Assembly (NCBI GenBank): GCA_000752035.1
Contig: CCFE01000023.1
Location: 62,001 to 126,000 of the forward strand
DNA length: 64,000 nt
Direction of reading: 5' to 3'
Source of the DNA: Bacillus rubiinfantis
GTDB taxonomy: Bacteria; Bacillota; Bacilli; Bacillales; Cytobacillaceae
Part shown: positions 1-7,789 of the stretch, in pieces
Layout of the letters: the number at the start of each line of letters is the position of its first letter
Position numbering within the stretch: the stretch's first letter is position 1
Translations under genes and position numbers: made by a program
Notes under the pieces: generated by a model
Told to the model about the DNA's origin: nothing
Databases searched by the model: none
What the model saw: only the letters and a program-made list of their open reading frames with translations

Positions 1-1224
1 GACATAACCTACTGGCAAACAAATAGCCCAGTAAGCAAACAAGGTCATCACAAAGGCGAGGTTGACATCCTTGTATCCACGCAAGGCAGCTTGAGCGGTG
101 ACTTGAATGGCATCGGAAATTTGGAAAAATAACGCAAAAATTAAGAAATAAGCAGTTAAATGAATGACCGCGGTTTCGTTGGAATAGAGACCAGCCACCT
201 GATAACGGAAAATAACAACTAATAATCCAGTCACAACAGCAAATATAACTGACAAGGCAATACCAAGCCAGCTATAGTCCCGAGCATCTTTATAACGCTT
301 AGCTCCAACTTCATATCCGACCAACACCGTTAAGGCCATCGAAATACTGGTAGGAATCATGTACAGAAATGACACAATATTTAAGGCTGATTGATAAGCA
401 GCCACTGTAGTGACACTGAACATACTAATCAGAATCGTCACAACCGCAAACATACTCGTCTCAAAAAAGGTTGAAAGTCCCATTGGCACGCCAATTTTTA
501 AAATTTCCGTACAGCGGCGGAACGAAAATTCCCGTAAATTAGCAAATACTTGATAGCTAGCGAATGGTTCTTCCTTATGAACAATATAAATCGTAAAAGC
601 TAAAATCGCCCAGTATGTTATTGATGTCGCATACCCCGCTCCAGCGCCACCAAACTCCGGAAAACCCCATTTTCCAAAAATGAAACAATAGTTTAACAGG
701 AAATTGACCGGCAGTGAAGCTACCATAATCACCATAACGACCCGGGTTTTTCCTAAAGCATAGATAAATGAGCGCAGGACATTGAACAAAAATAGCGGCA
801 AAATACCGAAGCTAAGACCTACAAGGTATCGATGAGCTGTTCTTTGCACACGTGCAGGCTGATCCATCCTGGTTAAAAGCGGCTCTAACAACAGCAATCC
901 GCATGCAAAAATAATAATGGTTAGAAAAAAAGAAAGATATATACCATGTCGGACAACCGATGCTGCTTCATGGTGTCGTTTCTCGCCAAAATATTGCGCT
1001 ACAATCGGTGATACGGCTAAGAGAATGCCGCTTAGACCTGTGAAAATCGGATTCCAAATGGAAGAACCGATTGCAACCCCTGCAAGTTCTGCGGAGTTGT
1101 ACTTCCCCGACATAATCGTATTAAAAAACACCATTGAAAACATCCCAAGCTGGGTGATTAGTATTGGAAGTAACAGAAACATTATTTGCTTTGTTTTTTC
1201 TTTTACTGAGAAGGTTTGATTCAT
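1..1224 (-). CDS. MATE family multidrug/Na+ efflux transporter (3' end outside window)
   Basis: Reading on the minus strand from an ATG at 1224, preceded by AAGGAG, gives 408 codons that stay open to the window edge, so the C-terminus is missing. The protein begins MNQTFSVKEKTKQIM and shows the MATE pattern: a first helix with LLPILITQLGMFSMV, a conserved NTIMSGKYNSAELAGVAIG loop, and later FGGAGAGYATSITYW and GVPMGLSTFFETSMF. At least ten hydrophobic helices are visible. Members of this family export cationic drugs or metabolites by sodium or proton antiport at the cytoplasmic membrane. The substrate cannot be told from sequence. It appears to be a single-gene unit. Confidence 0.9.
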   Translation of the reverse strand, partial: MNQTFSVKEKTKQIMFLLLPILITQLGMFSMVFFNTIMSGKYNSAELAGVAIGSSIWNPIFTGLSGILLAVSPIVAQYFGEKRHHEAASVVRHGIYLSFFLTIIIFACGLLLLEPLLTRMDQPARVQRTAHRYLVGLSFGILPLFLFNVLRSFIYALGKTRVVMVIMVASLPVNFLLNYCFIFGKWGFPEFGGAGAGYATSITYWAILAFTIYIVHKEEPFASYQVFANLREFSFRRCTEILKIGVPMGLSTFFETSMFAVVTILISMFSVTTVAAYQSALNIVSFLYMIPTSISMALTVLVGYEVGAKRYKDARDYSWLGIALSVIFAVVTGLLVVIFRYQVAGLYSNETAVIHLTAYFLIFALFFQISDAIQVTAQAALRGYKDVNLAFVMTLFAYWAICLPVGYV

Positions 1225-1362
1225 AATAGCTGCTCCTTGATTAAATGTACCAAGATATAATTATACGTGATTTTCAAATGTTTTTCTCACTTTTTTGTGA
1301 CTACGATTTAAAAATCGCAGAAGGTTGAGAGTTTAGTTCGCGATTGATATCCATATATTGAA

Positions 1363-1390
1363 TAAAGACAGGAGCTAACTCCTGTCTTCC
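1363..1390 (-). terminator. Rho-independent terminator of the His/Gly-rich gene
   Basis: A perfect 10-bp stem (1365-1374 with 1379-1388, AAGACAGGAG/CTCCTGTCTT) with a 4-nt loop lies just after the stop of the 1409-1729 gene. The minus-strand run after it (TTTATT) is short, so efficiency is uncertain. Confidence 0.6.
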
Positions 1391-1408
1391 CTTACATGTT
1401 CTGATATT

Positions 1409-1729
1409 TTATCTGCCATGTCCATGATGGTAGCCATGTCCCGGATAATAGCTGCCGTGTCCATGATGATAGCCATGTCCCGGATAATAGCCGCTGTGGC
1501 CATGGTGATAACCATGTCCCGGATAATAGCCGCCATGCCCATGATGATAACCACCGCCTGGATAGTAGCCGCCGTGGCCATGGTGATAACCGCCCCCAGG
1601 ATAGTGACCGCCGTGTCCTTGTTGATGGCCTCCTGTACCCATACCCATTCCTGGCATCGTCATACCGCCGCCTACATTCATACCCATTCCTGGATAACCA
1701 CCGGGCATTCCCATAAATTGTCTATCCAC
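1409..1729 (-). CDS. His/Gly/Tyr-rich tandem-repeat protein, unknown function
   Basis: This 106-residue protein starts MDRQFMGMPGGYPGMG. After a Met/Gly-rich head (about residues 1-45) it consists of a 13-residue repeat, GYHHGHGGYYPGG or GYHHGHGGYYPGH, four full copies plus a fifth partial one from residue 47 to the end. The start codon follows a GGAGGAGATGTGAGTG purine-rich stretch. There is no signal peptide or membrane segment. His-rich repeats of this kind can bind metals, and similar low-complexity proteins occur in spore coats of bacilli, but neither role is shown here. The reading frames on the other strand over the repeats are by-products of the repeat periodicity. The adjacent terminator supports a separate transcript. 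Confidence 0.65.
   Translation of the reverse strand: MDRQFMGMPGGYPGMGMNVGGGMTMPGMGMGTGGHQQGHGGHYPGGGYHHGHGGYYPGGGYHHGHGGYYPGHGYHHGHSGYYPGHGYHHGHGSYYPGHGYHHGHGR
1412..1591. repeat. 39-bp in-frame tandem repeat
   Basis: A 39-bp unit is repeated about 4.6 times inside the preceding CDS, matching the 13-residue protein repeat. The copies differ mainly at G/S and G/H positions. Copy number may vary between strains. Confidence 0.75.
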
Positions 1730-1843
1730 TCACATCTCCTCCTCAATTGGTTGCATCATAGTGTATGTGTCCAAGAGGAAAAGTGGATAGGTTACCGCCT
1801 ATTACTCTCCGTTAAAATGGTCGAATGGGCCAAAACAAATTTT

Positions 1844-2650
1844 TTATTTTTTATTGATTTTCGATGGATTGTTAATTTTATACAATACCGGATCAGATAC
1901 AATAAATTCAGGGGCAGCATCTTTACCTTTTGCTAATTTCTTTGCTACAACTTTCCCATCAAACTCAAGTATGTCCTCAGGAGCTAACTCAAATTTTTTC
2001 AAGGTTTTACTGTGACTGCACCAAGCTAGTCCAAGCTCTAATGGAGAATCCTGGATAATCTGCACTTGTTCAAAGACGACTACTTCATCATTTTCTTCAT
2101 TGAAAGGATTATATGTCAAGGCAAATTGCTTTACTTTAGCAGTGAAATGGACTTTTTCAGCCGGTAAGCTTATCTTCACCGGCTTTTCCGGTTTCGTTTT
2201 TGTTTGCGGTTTCCTTGGCTGCCTTTGAGCGGTTTTATCAGCCAAGTCCTCCGATTTTTCATAGTTTCCATCAGCCAGTTCGAGTGCATCTGGAACACCA
2301 TCAGGATTAGAATCCTTTGCTTCCTTTTTCTCTACTGCTATGAGACTTTCTTTGCCAAAACTCGACTGTTGCATCTCTTTTAAATAGGCAGGATGAATGC
2401 TACTTAAGGAACCATTTGGAAATTGAATGATGATTGTGTGATATTCAGCGGAATTCCCGTAAATTTGATATCCTTTAATGGTAACGAGGGACTGGATATT
2501 CCGTTCCTTGTACCAGAATTCTGTTTTAGCCGAGGCTAACCCCCATTCCTTTAACATTAATTTAAAGTGATCTTCATCGCGAAATGTTTCAAATTCACCC
2601 TGAGGCGGCAAGTATTGAATAAGCTCCAATTGTGAGACTTCAGCTGTCAT
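1844..2650 (-). CDS. Conserved-looking hypothetical protein with a Lys/Pro linker
   Basis: A 268-residue soluble protein starting MTAEVSQLELIQYLPPQG. An N-terminal region (about 1-100) with mixed alpha/beta character is joined by an acidic stretch and then a QPRKPQTKTKPEKPVKI linker (about 143-160) to a C-terminal domain rich in beta-strand-like segments. No signal peptide or transmembrane helix is visible. The ATG is preceded by GAAGGGTG at a suitable distance. I do not recognise the family. It is divergent from the MFS gene at 2826 and shares the 175-bp intergenic region with it. Confidence 0.65.
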   Translation of the reverse strand: MTAEVSQLELIQYLPPQGEFETFRDEDHFKLMLKEWGLASAKTEFWYKERNIQSLVTIKGYQIYGNSAEYHTIIIQFPNGSLSSIHPAYLKEMQQSSFGKESLIAVEKKEAKDSNPDGVPDALELADGNYEKSEDLADKTAQRQPRKPQTKTKPEKPVKISLPAEKVHFTAKVKQFALTYNPFNEENDEVVVFEQVQIIQDSPLELGLAWCSHSKTLKKFELAPEDILEFDGKVVAKKLAKGKDAAPEFIVSDPVLYKINNPSKINKK

Positions 2651-2825
2651 CTATGCCACACCCTTCTATTTTATTTTTCCTTATTATAGCATGTATCGTG
2701 GCAGCTGCTAAAAAAAGAACATACATTCTATTGTGACATTTCATTATTTTACAAAAATATTTCGTGCATTTTGTTATTTTCCTTGTATAATAGCTTTGTA
2801 TCTTTGAAGAAGCTGGTGCTGACAA

Positions 2826-4046
2826 ATGAGAACATATAACGAGAAAATAAGTATTTATCATGGGATGGTCTCAACCATTGCGACTAATCTTGCTAGTAAC
2901 TATTTTCCGATTTTTGCAATTTCAATCTTAGGAGCGACGAACTACCAGGTTGGACTGATCAGTTCGTTGCCACCACTGGTAGCACTAATTGTAACGATAC
3001 CAGCTGCCATGTTATTAAATCGTTTGCAGCAGCAAAAGAAAACCGTAGCGCTCAACGTACTCGGGGCAAGAGCGGTGTTTCTCATGTTAATCACTGTCGT
3101 TTTTATCCCTGCTGACTATCAGGCCTGGGTATTCCTCTTGTTGATCGCTTTGATGAACGTACCAGGAACCATTTCAACGATTGGCTGGCAAACTTTAATT
3201 AGCGGCATGGTTGGTGAGGATCGCCGAGGAGCATTTTTCAGTGACCGCAATCGTCTCTTAACGATCGTAGGAATGATCACGATGCTGGTAATTGGGATGG
3301 TCATGAAGAAACATACTAACAATGATGCAGCTTATCAACTGCTATTTCTGTTTGCCTTTGTCTTCGGGCTGCTCGAGACGTTTTTCTTACTAAAACATAA
3401 AGAAGAAGTTCACGAAGTAGCAGAAGTGGTAGACAAAAAATCCTATATGGATTGGTCAATCTTTAACAACCACAATTATAAGTGGTTTCTCATTGCTGCT
3501 CTGTGTTTCAATTTTACCTGGCAAATGGCCTGGGGCTTATTTAATATTTATAACGTTAGATATGCACAGGCAACCATTCTTTGGATAAGCATATTCTCAG
3601 TGGCCAATCAGTTAGTGCAAATTTTTTCATTTCCATTATGGAAAAGATGGGCGGAGCAGAAATCAAATGCTTGGGTTCTTGTCTGGGTGGCAATTGGGAT
3701 GGCAACAGCGCCGTTTATGACAGTCGTCTCAACCAATCTCTATTATTTAACGTTCGTACAGATGACATCTGGTTTCTTTGTTTCAGGTACAACCCTATTA
3801 CTATTTAATCTATTACTAGAAAAATCACCAAAGGAACAGAGAACATACTGTATCACAAGCTACAACGTCCTCCTCTCCTTTATCGCATTCATCGCACCAC
3901 AAATCGGCATCTGGCTTTTAGAAACAACCAACATCACAACGGCCATGAACATCAGCAGTTTATTAAGATTCCTCAGCGCCGGCGTCTTTTATATCATGTA
4001 TTTAAAATCTCGGGTGCCTGGCACCATCCGTGGACAAATTGAGTGA
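2826..4046 (+). CDS. MFS transporter
   Basis: A 406-residue membrane protein with about twelve hydrophobic segments in two six-helix halves separated by a charged loop near residues 190-210 (KHKEEVHEVAEVVDKK). Major facilitator features include the GATNYQVGLISSLPPLVALI region of helices 1-2 and an R/K-rich loop between helices 2 and 3 (LLNRLQQQKK). The substrate is unknown. A TATAAT hexamer at 2786-2791 is a possible -10 box. The last residues (RVPGTIRGQIE) are encoded by a palindromic repeat, so the C-terminus has been rebuilt by that element. Confidence 0.88.
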   Translation: MRTYNEKISIYHGMVSTIATNLASNYFPIFAISILGATNYQVGLISSLPPLVALIVTIPAAMLLNRLQQQKKTVALNVLGARAVFLMLITVVFIPADYQAWVFLLLIALMNVPGTISTIGWQTLISGMVGEDRRGAFFSDRNRLLTIVGMITMLVIGMVMKKHTNNDAAYQLLFLFAFVFGLLETFFLLKHKEEVHEVAEVVDKKSYMDWSIFNNHNYKWFLIAALCFNFTWQMAWGLFNIYNVRYAQATILWISIFSVANQLVQIFSFPLWKRWAEQKSNAWVLVWVAIGMATAPFMTVVSTNLYYLTFVQMTSGFFVSGTTLLLFNLLLEKSPKEQRTYCITSYNVLLSFIAFIAPQIGIWLLETTNITTAMNISSLLRFLSAGVFYIMYLKSRVPGTIRGQIE

Positions 4047-4064
4047 TTTGTCCACGTGGGGTGG
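4013..4064. repeat. Palindromic repeat element over the MFS stop codon
   Basis: GGTGCCTGGCACC (4013-4025), an odd-length palindrome, is followed by a 10-bp inverted repeat GTGGACAAAT/ATTTGTCCAC (4030-4039 and 4046-4055) whose loop overlaps the stop codon. GTGCCTGGCAC-type elements are, as I recall, scattered in many Bacillus-group genomes. No T-run follows, so it is not a canonical terminator. Confidence 0.6.
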
Positions 4065-4106
4065 ACAGTTGTTATTAACGAGCTGCTATTTTTAAACATT
4101 TCCCTG

Positions 4107-4217
4107 TTAGACCGGCCATTCTTCACCAAAACCAATCGGAATCGCGACCACACTGCTTGAAACCGTTCCAATTGCAATCATCATCGCTGCTAACGTTAAT
4201 TTATACGTGTTTTTCAT
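4107..4217 (-). pseudogene. thiW: Remnant of thiW (thiazole transporter S-component), 5' end only
   Basis: An ATG at 4217 with an excellent AAGGAGG site overlaps the end of thiE by 17 bp and opens a 36-codon frame, MKNTYKLTLAAMMIAIGTV then SSVVAIPIGFGEEWPV and a stop. This matches the start of ThiW-type ECF transporter S-components as I know them (K-L-T-x-A-A, IAIG, a SIPVG-like IPIG, FPVQ), which are usually about 160 residues. The rest is missing: the MFS gene ends 60 bp further on. I infer a deletion or truncation of a once-coupled thiazole uptake gene. A genuine 36-residue peptide is the alternative. Confidence 0.6.
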
Positions 4218-4854
4218 AGCGACAGACCTCCTTTTTTAATTCCCGTGCTGCATCTAGCGGTGAAGCAGCCTGGCTGATGGCGGTGATGACGGAAACACCG
4301 TCGGCACCTGCTGCGACGACGCGAGATGCATTCTCACTTGTAATACCACCAATCCCCACAATAGGGATCGTAATACCAGCGCCTCGTAATTGTTCAATCA
4401 GCCTGGTTCCTTGGACTGGTTTAGCATCGCTCTTTGTGTTTGTGTGAAAGATAGGTCCAATGCCCAAGTAATCAGCGCCAGCCTGCATAGCCGCATTCGC
4501 TTCAACCATTGTATGTACAGAGACGCCAAGAATTTTTTGCCCAATTTTTTCACGAACGACTGCCGCAGGAGCATCTTCCTGACCGATATGAACCCCATCC
4601 GCCTCCAGCGCAAGTGCCATCTCGATATCATCATTAACGATAAAAGGGATTTGGCGCAGCTGACAGACCCGCTGCACTTGCTTCGCCAACATATATCTTT
4701 GAGTTCCTGTTAAAGCCTGTTCCCCTTTTTCGCGAAATTGGAACATAGTAATCCCGCCATTTATAGCTTCTTTTAGGACCTCGAGAAGGTTGCGCTTACA
4801 ATTTAGACTCCCTGCAATAAAATACAGCTTTAAGGCATCACGCATGTCAATCAT
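4201..4854 (-). CDS. thiE: Thiamine-phosphate synthase
   Basis: ThiE condenses HMP-diphosphate with thiazole phosphate to make thiamine phosphate, the last joining step of the pathway. The TIM-barrel protein (217 residues) shows the family marks TMFQFREKG near residue 37, FIVNDD, ADGVHIGQED, LGVSVHT, DYLGIGPIFHTNTK, and the phosphate loop GIGGI plus GADGVSVITAI. I chose the ATG at 4854 because it follows AAGGAGTTGG and overlaps the thiD stop as ATGA. An upstream in-frame start at 4899 lies inside thiD. It is the third gene of the riboswitch-controlled operon and is followed by the thiW remnant. Confidence 0.95.
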   Translation of the reverse strand: MIDMRDALKLYFIAGSLNCKRNLLEVLKEAINGGITMFQFREKGEQALTGTQRYMLAKQVQRVCQLRQIPFIVNDDIEMALALEADGVHIGQEDAPAAVVREKIGQKILGVSVHTMVEANAAMQAGADYLGIGPIFHTNTKSDAKPVQGTRLIEQLRGAGITIPIVGIGGITSENASRVVAAGADGVSVITAISQAASPLDAARELKKEVCRYEKHV

Positions 4855-5669
4855 CGCCCAGCCAACTCCTTCCTCTGTTTGCTTTTTCGATAAGCCCAAT
4901 GATTCGTCGGACCATGGCCATGGCCAATGGAAATCTCGGCCTCAATCGCCGCTTGGATAAAATCCTTTGCAGTGACAACCGCATCAACAATGGTGGCACC
5001 TTGCGCCAGTTTAGCTGTGATGACTGCGGAAAAAGTACAACCGGTACCATGGGTATTTTTCGTTTGGATACGTTTCTTCGTAAATGTATAAAAATCGCTG
5101 CCATCGAATAAGAGGTCGCTTGCTACGTCTGGATCTTCGTCATGTCCCCCCTTAATGACGACATTCTTGACACCAAATTCTACTAATCTCCGTGCTGCTT
5201 CCCGCTTGTCTTCCACAGTGCGAATCGTATACCCTGTAAGTACTTCTGCTTCGGGAATATTCGGGGTAATTACTGCTGCCAGCGGTAATAAAGCGGTTTT
5301 CAGGGCTGTAACCGCTTCTTGCTGTAATAATGGCGCACCACCTTTAGCAATCATCACCGGGTCAACAATCACCTGTTTCCACTTGTAATACTTTAGCTGT
5401 GCCGCCACCGTTTCAATAATTTCGGCATTAAACAACATCCCTGTTTTCACCGCGTCAACCCCGATATCATCACCAATTACTCTGATTTGCTTCGTAACAG
5501 CCTCGGCTGTCAGCGGATAAACACCATGGACTCCTAGCGTATTTTGTGCCGTGACTGCAGTTAGTGCCGACATCCCAAAAACCTCTAATTCTTGAAACGT
5601 CTTGAGGTCAGCTTGGATACCCGCCCCACCGCCGGAGTCGGAACCGGCAATTGTTAACGCTCTTTTCAT
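4851..5669 (-). CDS. thiD: Hydroxymethylpyrimidine/phosphomethylpyrimidine kinase
   Basis: A 272-residue ribokinase-fold enzyme that phosphorylates HMP and then HMP-phosphate to the diphosphate used by ThiE. Diagnostic segments are ALTIAGSDSGGGAGIQADLK at the N-terminus (HMP binding), DAVKTGML, IVDPVMIAKGG, ITPNIPEAEVLTG and the anion-hole/catalytic motif NTHGTGCTFS (about residues 208-217). The gene sits 12 bp after thiM and overlaps thiE by 4 bp, which indicates translational coupling. The ThiM-ThiD-ThiE set is the salvage route from preformed thiazole and pyrimidine moieties. Confidence 0.95.
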   Translation of the reverse strand: MKRALTIAGSDSGGGAGIQADLKTFQELEVFGMSALTAVTAQNTLGVHGVYPLTAEAVTKQIRVIGDDIGVDAVKTGMLFNAEIIETVAAQLKYYKWKQVIVDPVMIAKGGAPLLQQEAVTALKTALLPLAAVITPNIPEAEVLTGYTIRTVEDKREAARRLVEFGVKNVVIKGGHDEDPDVASDLLFDGSDFYTFTKKRIQTKNTHGTGCTFSAVITAKLAQGATIVDAVVTAKDFIQAAIEAEISIGHGHGPTNHWAYRKSKQRKELAGR

Positions 5670-5681
5670 CTATCTCATCCC

Positions 5682-6488
5682 CTATTTGAATTTTTCGAAC
5701 AAACTTCTAGTCTCTATATCTTTTGGTGTTGCGCTTGACAATTGATCTAAAAAGGCAATTTGAAAACTACCTGGACCCCCAACCGCTTGTTCTGCTGCCT
5801 TTTCTGCAGCTATACCATAAAAACTAACCGCAGACACAGCCGCCTTGACGGTATCCCTTTCAACACCGACAAACGCTCCGACTACAGAGGTTAACAGACA
5901 GCCTGCACCGGTGACCTTCGTTAATAGCGGATGGCCATTTTTCACTTTAAAGACTGTTTTCCCATCGGTGATAATATCCTCTTTTCCAGTTACAACTACA
6001 ACAGTTTGGAATTGTTTGGCAGCCTTTATAGCTAAATTCACTGTATTTCCCCTAGACCGACCAGCATCTACTCCTTTTATCAGCCAATTTTCACCAACGA
6101 GATTTGCAATTTCCGCAGCGTTTCCTCTAATAACGGAAACCTTAACTTCCTTTAAAATAGTTTGCGCAGATTCTGAGCGAAACCGTGTCGCACCAGCACC
6201 AACTGGATCGAACATAACAGGTACGCCATGATGATTGGCGCTTCTTCCTGCCAAAATCATTGCTTCAACGAGATATGAATCCAGCGTACCGATATTTAGT
6301 ACTAAAGCACTGGCCAGCTTTGCCATCTCGGCTACCTCCTCAGATGCATACGCCATCACTGGCGAGGCGCCAACTGCTAGAAGCCCGTTTGCCGTAAAAT
6401 TTGTCACTACCACATTCGTGATATTATGGACAAGCGGGTTTGTTTCACGAACCTTTTGAACGATTGGCCACAACTCTTCCTTTTCCAA
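5682..6488 (-). CDS. thiM: Hydroxyethylthiazole kinase
   Basis: ThiM phosphorylates salvaged hydroxyethylthiazole for ThiE. The protein (268 residues) carries PLVHNITNVVVTNFTANGLLA, VMFDPVGAGATRFR, IRGNAAEIANL and the kinase motif TKVTGAGCLLTSV. I chose a TTG start at 6488 because AGAAGGAGAG precedes it by 6 nt. A farther in-frame ATG at 6530 lies inside the terminator hairpin of the riboswitch and cannot be the start. It is the first gene of the operon, directly under TPP riboswitch control. Confidence 0.93.
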   Translation of the reverse strand: MEKEELWPIVQKVRETNPLVHNITNVVVTNFTANGLLAVGASPVMAYASEEVAEMAKLASALVLNIGTLDSYLVEAMILAGRSANHHGVPVMFDPVGAGATRFRSESAQTILKEVKVSVIRGNAAEIANLVGENWLIKGVDAGRSRGNTVNLAIKAAKQFQTVVVVTGKEDIITDGKTVFKVKNGHPLLTKVTGAGCLLTSVVGAFVGVERDTVKAAVSAVSFYGIAAEKAAEQAVGGPGSFQIAFLDQLSSATPKDIETRSLFEKFK

Positions 6489-6510
6489 CCCAATCTCTCC
6501 TTCTCTAAAA

Positions 6511-6542
6511 AAATAAAAAACCAGATCCATATGTGGACCTGG
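6511..6542 (-). terminator. Riboswitch expression-platform terminator upstream of thiM
   Basis: The stem 6521-6530/6533-6542 (CCAGGTCCAC/GTGGATCTGG on the minus strand, G-U tolerated) is followed by TTTTTTATTTTTTT. It sits between the TPP aptamer and the thiM ribosome site, so it should form when TPP is bound and stop transcription. Confidence 0.85.
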
Positions 6543-6576
6543 TTGTACGCATGTTTAGAAATTCGTTAACAAATGC

Positions 6577-6666
6577 TACTTTCCTACGCTGGTATTACCC
6601 AGTTCAGGTCCAAAGGGTTAAAAACGCACTCGTTTTCTCTCAGCCCACGGTTTGGGCACCCCTAGT
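6577..6666 (-). promoter_or_regulatory. TPP (thi-box) riboswitch aptamer
   Basis: On the minus strand the region reads ACTAGGGGTGCCC, then GGGCTGAGAG (the CUGAGA element), then GGACCTGAACTGGGTAAT and ACCAGCGTAGG. These are the conserved thi-box blocks that bind the pyrimidine and pyrophosphate ends of TPP. The distal 3' end runs into the terminator at 6511-6542, the usual OFF-switch layout of Firmicutes. A TATAAT box on the minus strand (6674-6679) fits a start of transcription right at the aptamer. Confidence 0.95.
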
Positions 6667-6760
6667 AGTACAAATTATATGAAATTACCTTCATGATAAG
6701 CTGACGACATGTAAAAGTAAACCGAAAACTATAATAATTCCCTAAAATAGGTAGAAAGTC

Positions 6761-7498
6761 TTAGCGTTGTGCAAGTTTTTTAGTTAAATAATTTTTAGCC
6801 AATTTGGCCAGATAACGTTCATCCTCATAGCGGACATATTCCTCGCAAAAGCGGAAGAGTGTTTGGAAATCAGTCAATTTTATCGTGGATATTCCTTTGA
6901 TTGAATCTACTTGGTTTTTTCGGTCTGAAAGTGGCTCCAGCAGTTTTGTACGGTTGCTTTTATATAATTCTACTAACTCTTTACTCTGCGGCGAGTATCT
7001 CTCATCTAAGTATAGAAGCGAATAATAGAAATCTTTTCCCCTTGCATAATAAGTTCCGTAATCAATTGTGGCAACAATCGGATGCCTTTTTCCTCCTCCG
7101 AGTCTCGCATCACTTTTATATCTTACATCCAGCATCCAAACAAAATGATCATTTTCAAGCATAACGTCTATCTCTATTTTTTTATCATCAGGAGAAGTTT
7201 CATTCTGCGGGGAAATTATTTTCCAAAGGGAGATTTTCATCTTATCCACGATATCCTCGCGGTTCTCCGCAAAGGATGATTCAAACAGGGGCGGCAGCCA
7301 TAATTTTGCATCAATTTTCTGCAGGGTACGAAAAATATTCCAAATCAGGGCATCTTCACTTTGTTCACTGCGAAAAGCTTCAAGCTTTACCTTGTTCATT
7401 TTTAAAAAGACCCGATTATACTTGTCCAAAATAAGATTATCTTTATAGCTATCAAAGACTAACACGCCTGCTTCTGAGTAGGAGCCGTTTCGAGTCAT
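6761..7498 (-). CDS. Uncharacterised protein, possibly PD-(D/E)XK nuclease-like
   Basis: A 245-residue soluble protein with a good GGAGGG site ahead of the ATG. Two features suggest the restriction-endonuclease-like fold: an early EDALIWNIFRTL helix (about residues 48-59) and a beta-hairpin IEIDVMLENDHFVWMLDVRYK (split around residues 107-127), where nucleases of this type have D-x(n)-(E/D)-x-K. Here the last triad reads D-V-R followed by Y-K, so the catalytic lysine may be displaced or lost. It stands alone between the thiamine and fructose operons. I am not sure of the fold, only that the gene is real. Confidence 0.6.
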   Translation of the reverse strand: MTRNGSYSEAGVLVFDSYKDNLILDKYNRVFLKMNKVKLEAFRSEQSEDALIWNIFRTLQKIDAKLWLPPLFESSFAENREDIVDKMKISLWKIISPQNETSPDDKKIEIDVMLENDHFVWMLDVRYKSDARLGGGKRHPIVATIDYGTYYARGKDFYYSLLYLDERYSPQSKELVELYKSNRTKLLEPLSDRKNQVDSIKGISTIKLTDFQTLFRFCEEYVRYEDERYLAKLAKNYLTKKLAQR

Positions 7499-7636
7499 AA
7501 GCCAATCCCTCCGTTACCTTTTACTTACCATATTCGCCTTTTTTTACAAAAATTCCTTTAATGATTGTTCCCTTGTTGAAGCTGGGGATTCCATTTGGTA
7601 GTAATTCCCCATAAGCGGAGTAGTACTGCGATTTTT

Positions 7637-7724
7637 ATCAGTGACTTTCATCTGGAAATCAGCGAAAATCTAGTCTTATCAGCGTTTTTTCATTTATATC
7701 AGTGAAAATCAGGTTTTATCAGCG
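7637..7724. repeat. Five ATCAG(C/T)G motifs at 20-21 bp spacing
   Basis: ATCAGTG or ATCAGCG occurs at 7637, 7658, 7678, 7698 and 7718, separated by AT-rich spacers that partly repeat (AAAATC, TTTTATC). The stretch is non-coding and fills most of the gap between the fructose operon terminator and the next gene. Confidence 0.6.
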
Positions 7725-7734
7725 ATTTCTCATT

Positions 7735-7774
7735 ATAGAAAAAATAGGAGCCCTAACAGTATCCAGGCTCCTAT
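7735..7774 (-). terminator. Terminator of the fructose operon
   Basis: ATAGGAGCC (7744-7752) pairs with GGCTCCTAT (7766-7774), and on the minus strand the stem is followed by a TTTTTTC run. It lies 16 bp after the fruA stop. Confidence 0.85.
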
Positions 7775-7789
7775 CACTATTCATCTATT

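Noticed and set aside
1418..1936. 172-codon plus-strand frame over the His/Gly repeat gene
   Set aside because: It is a by-product of the 39-bp periodic repeat and runs across the next gene's end; no ribosome site and nonsensical composition.
6489..6530. Upstream ATG extension of thiM
   Set aside because: The extension lies inside the riboswitch terminator hairpin; the TTG at 6488 with AGAAGGAGAG fits better.
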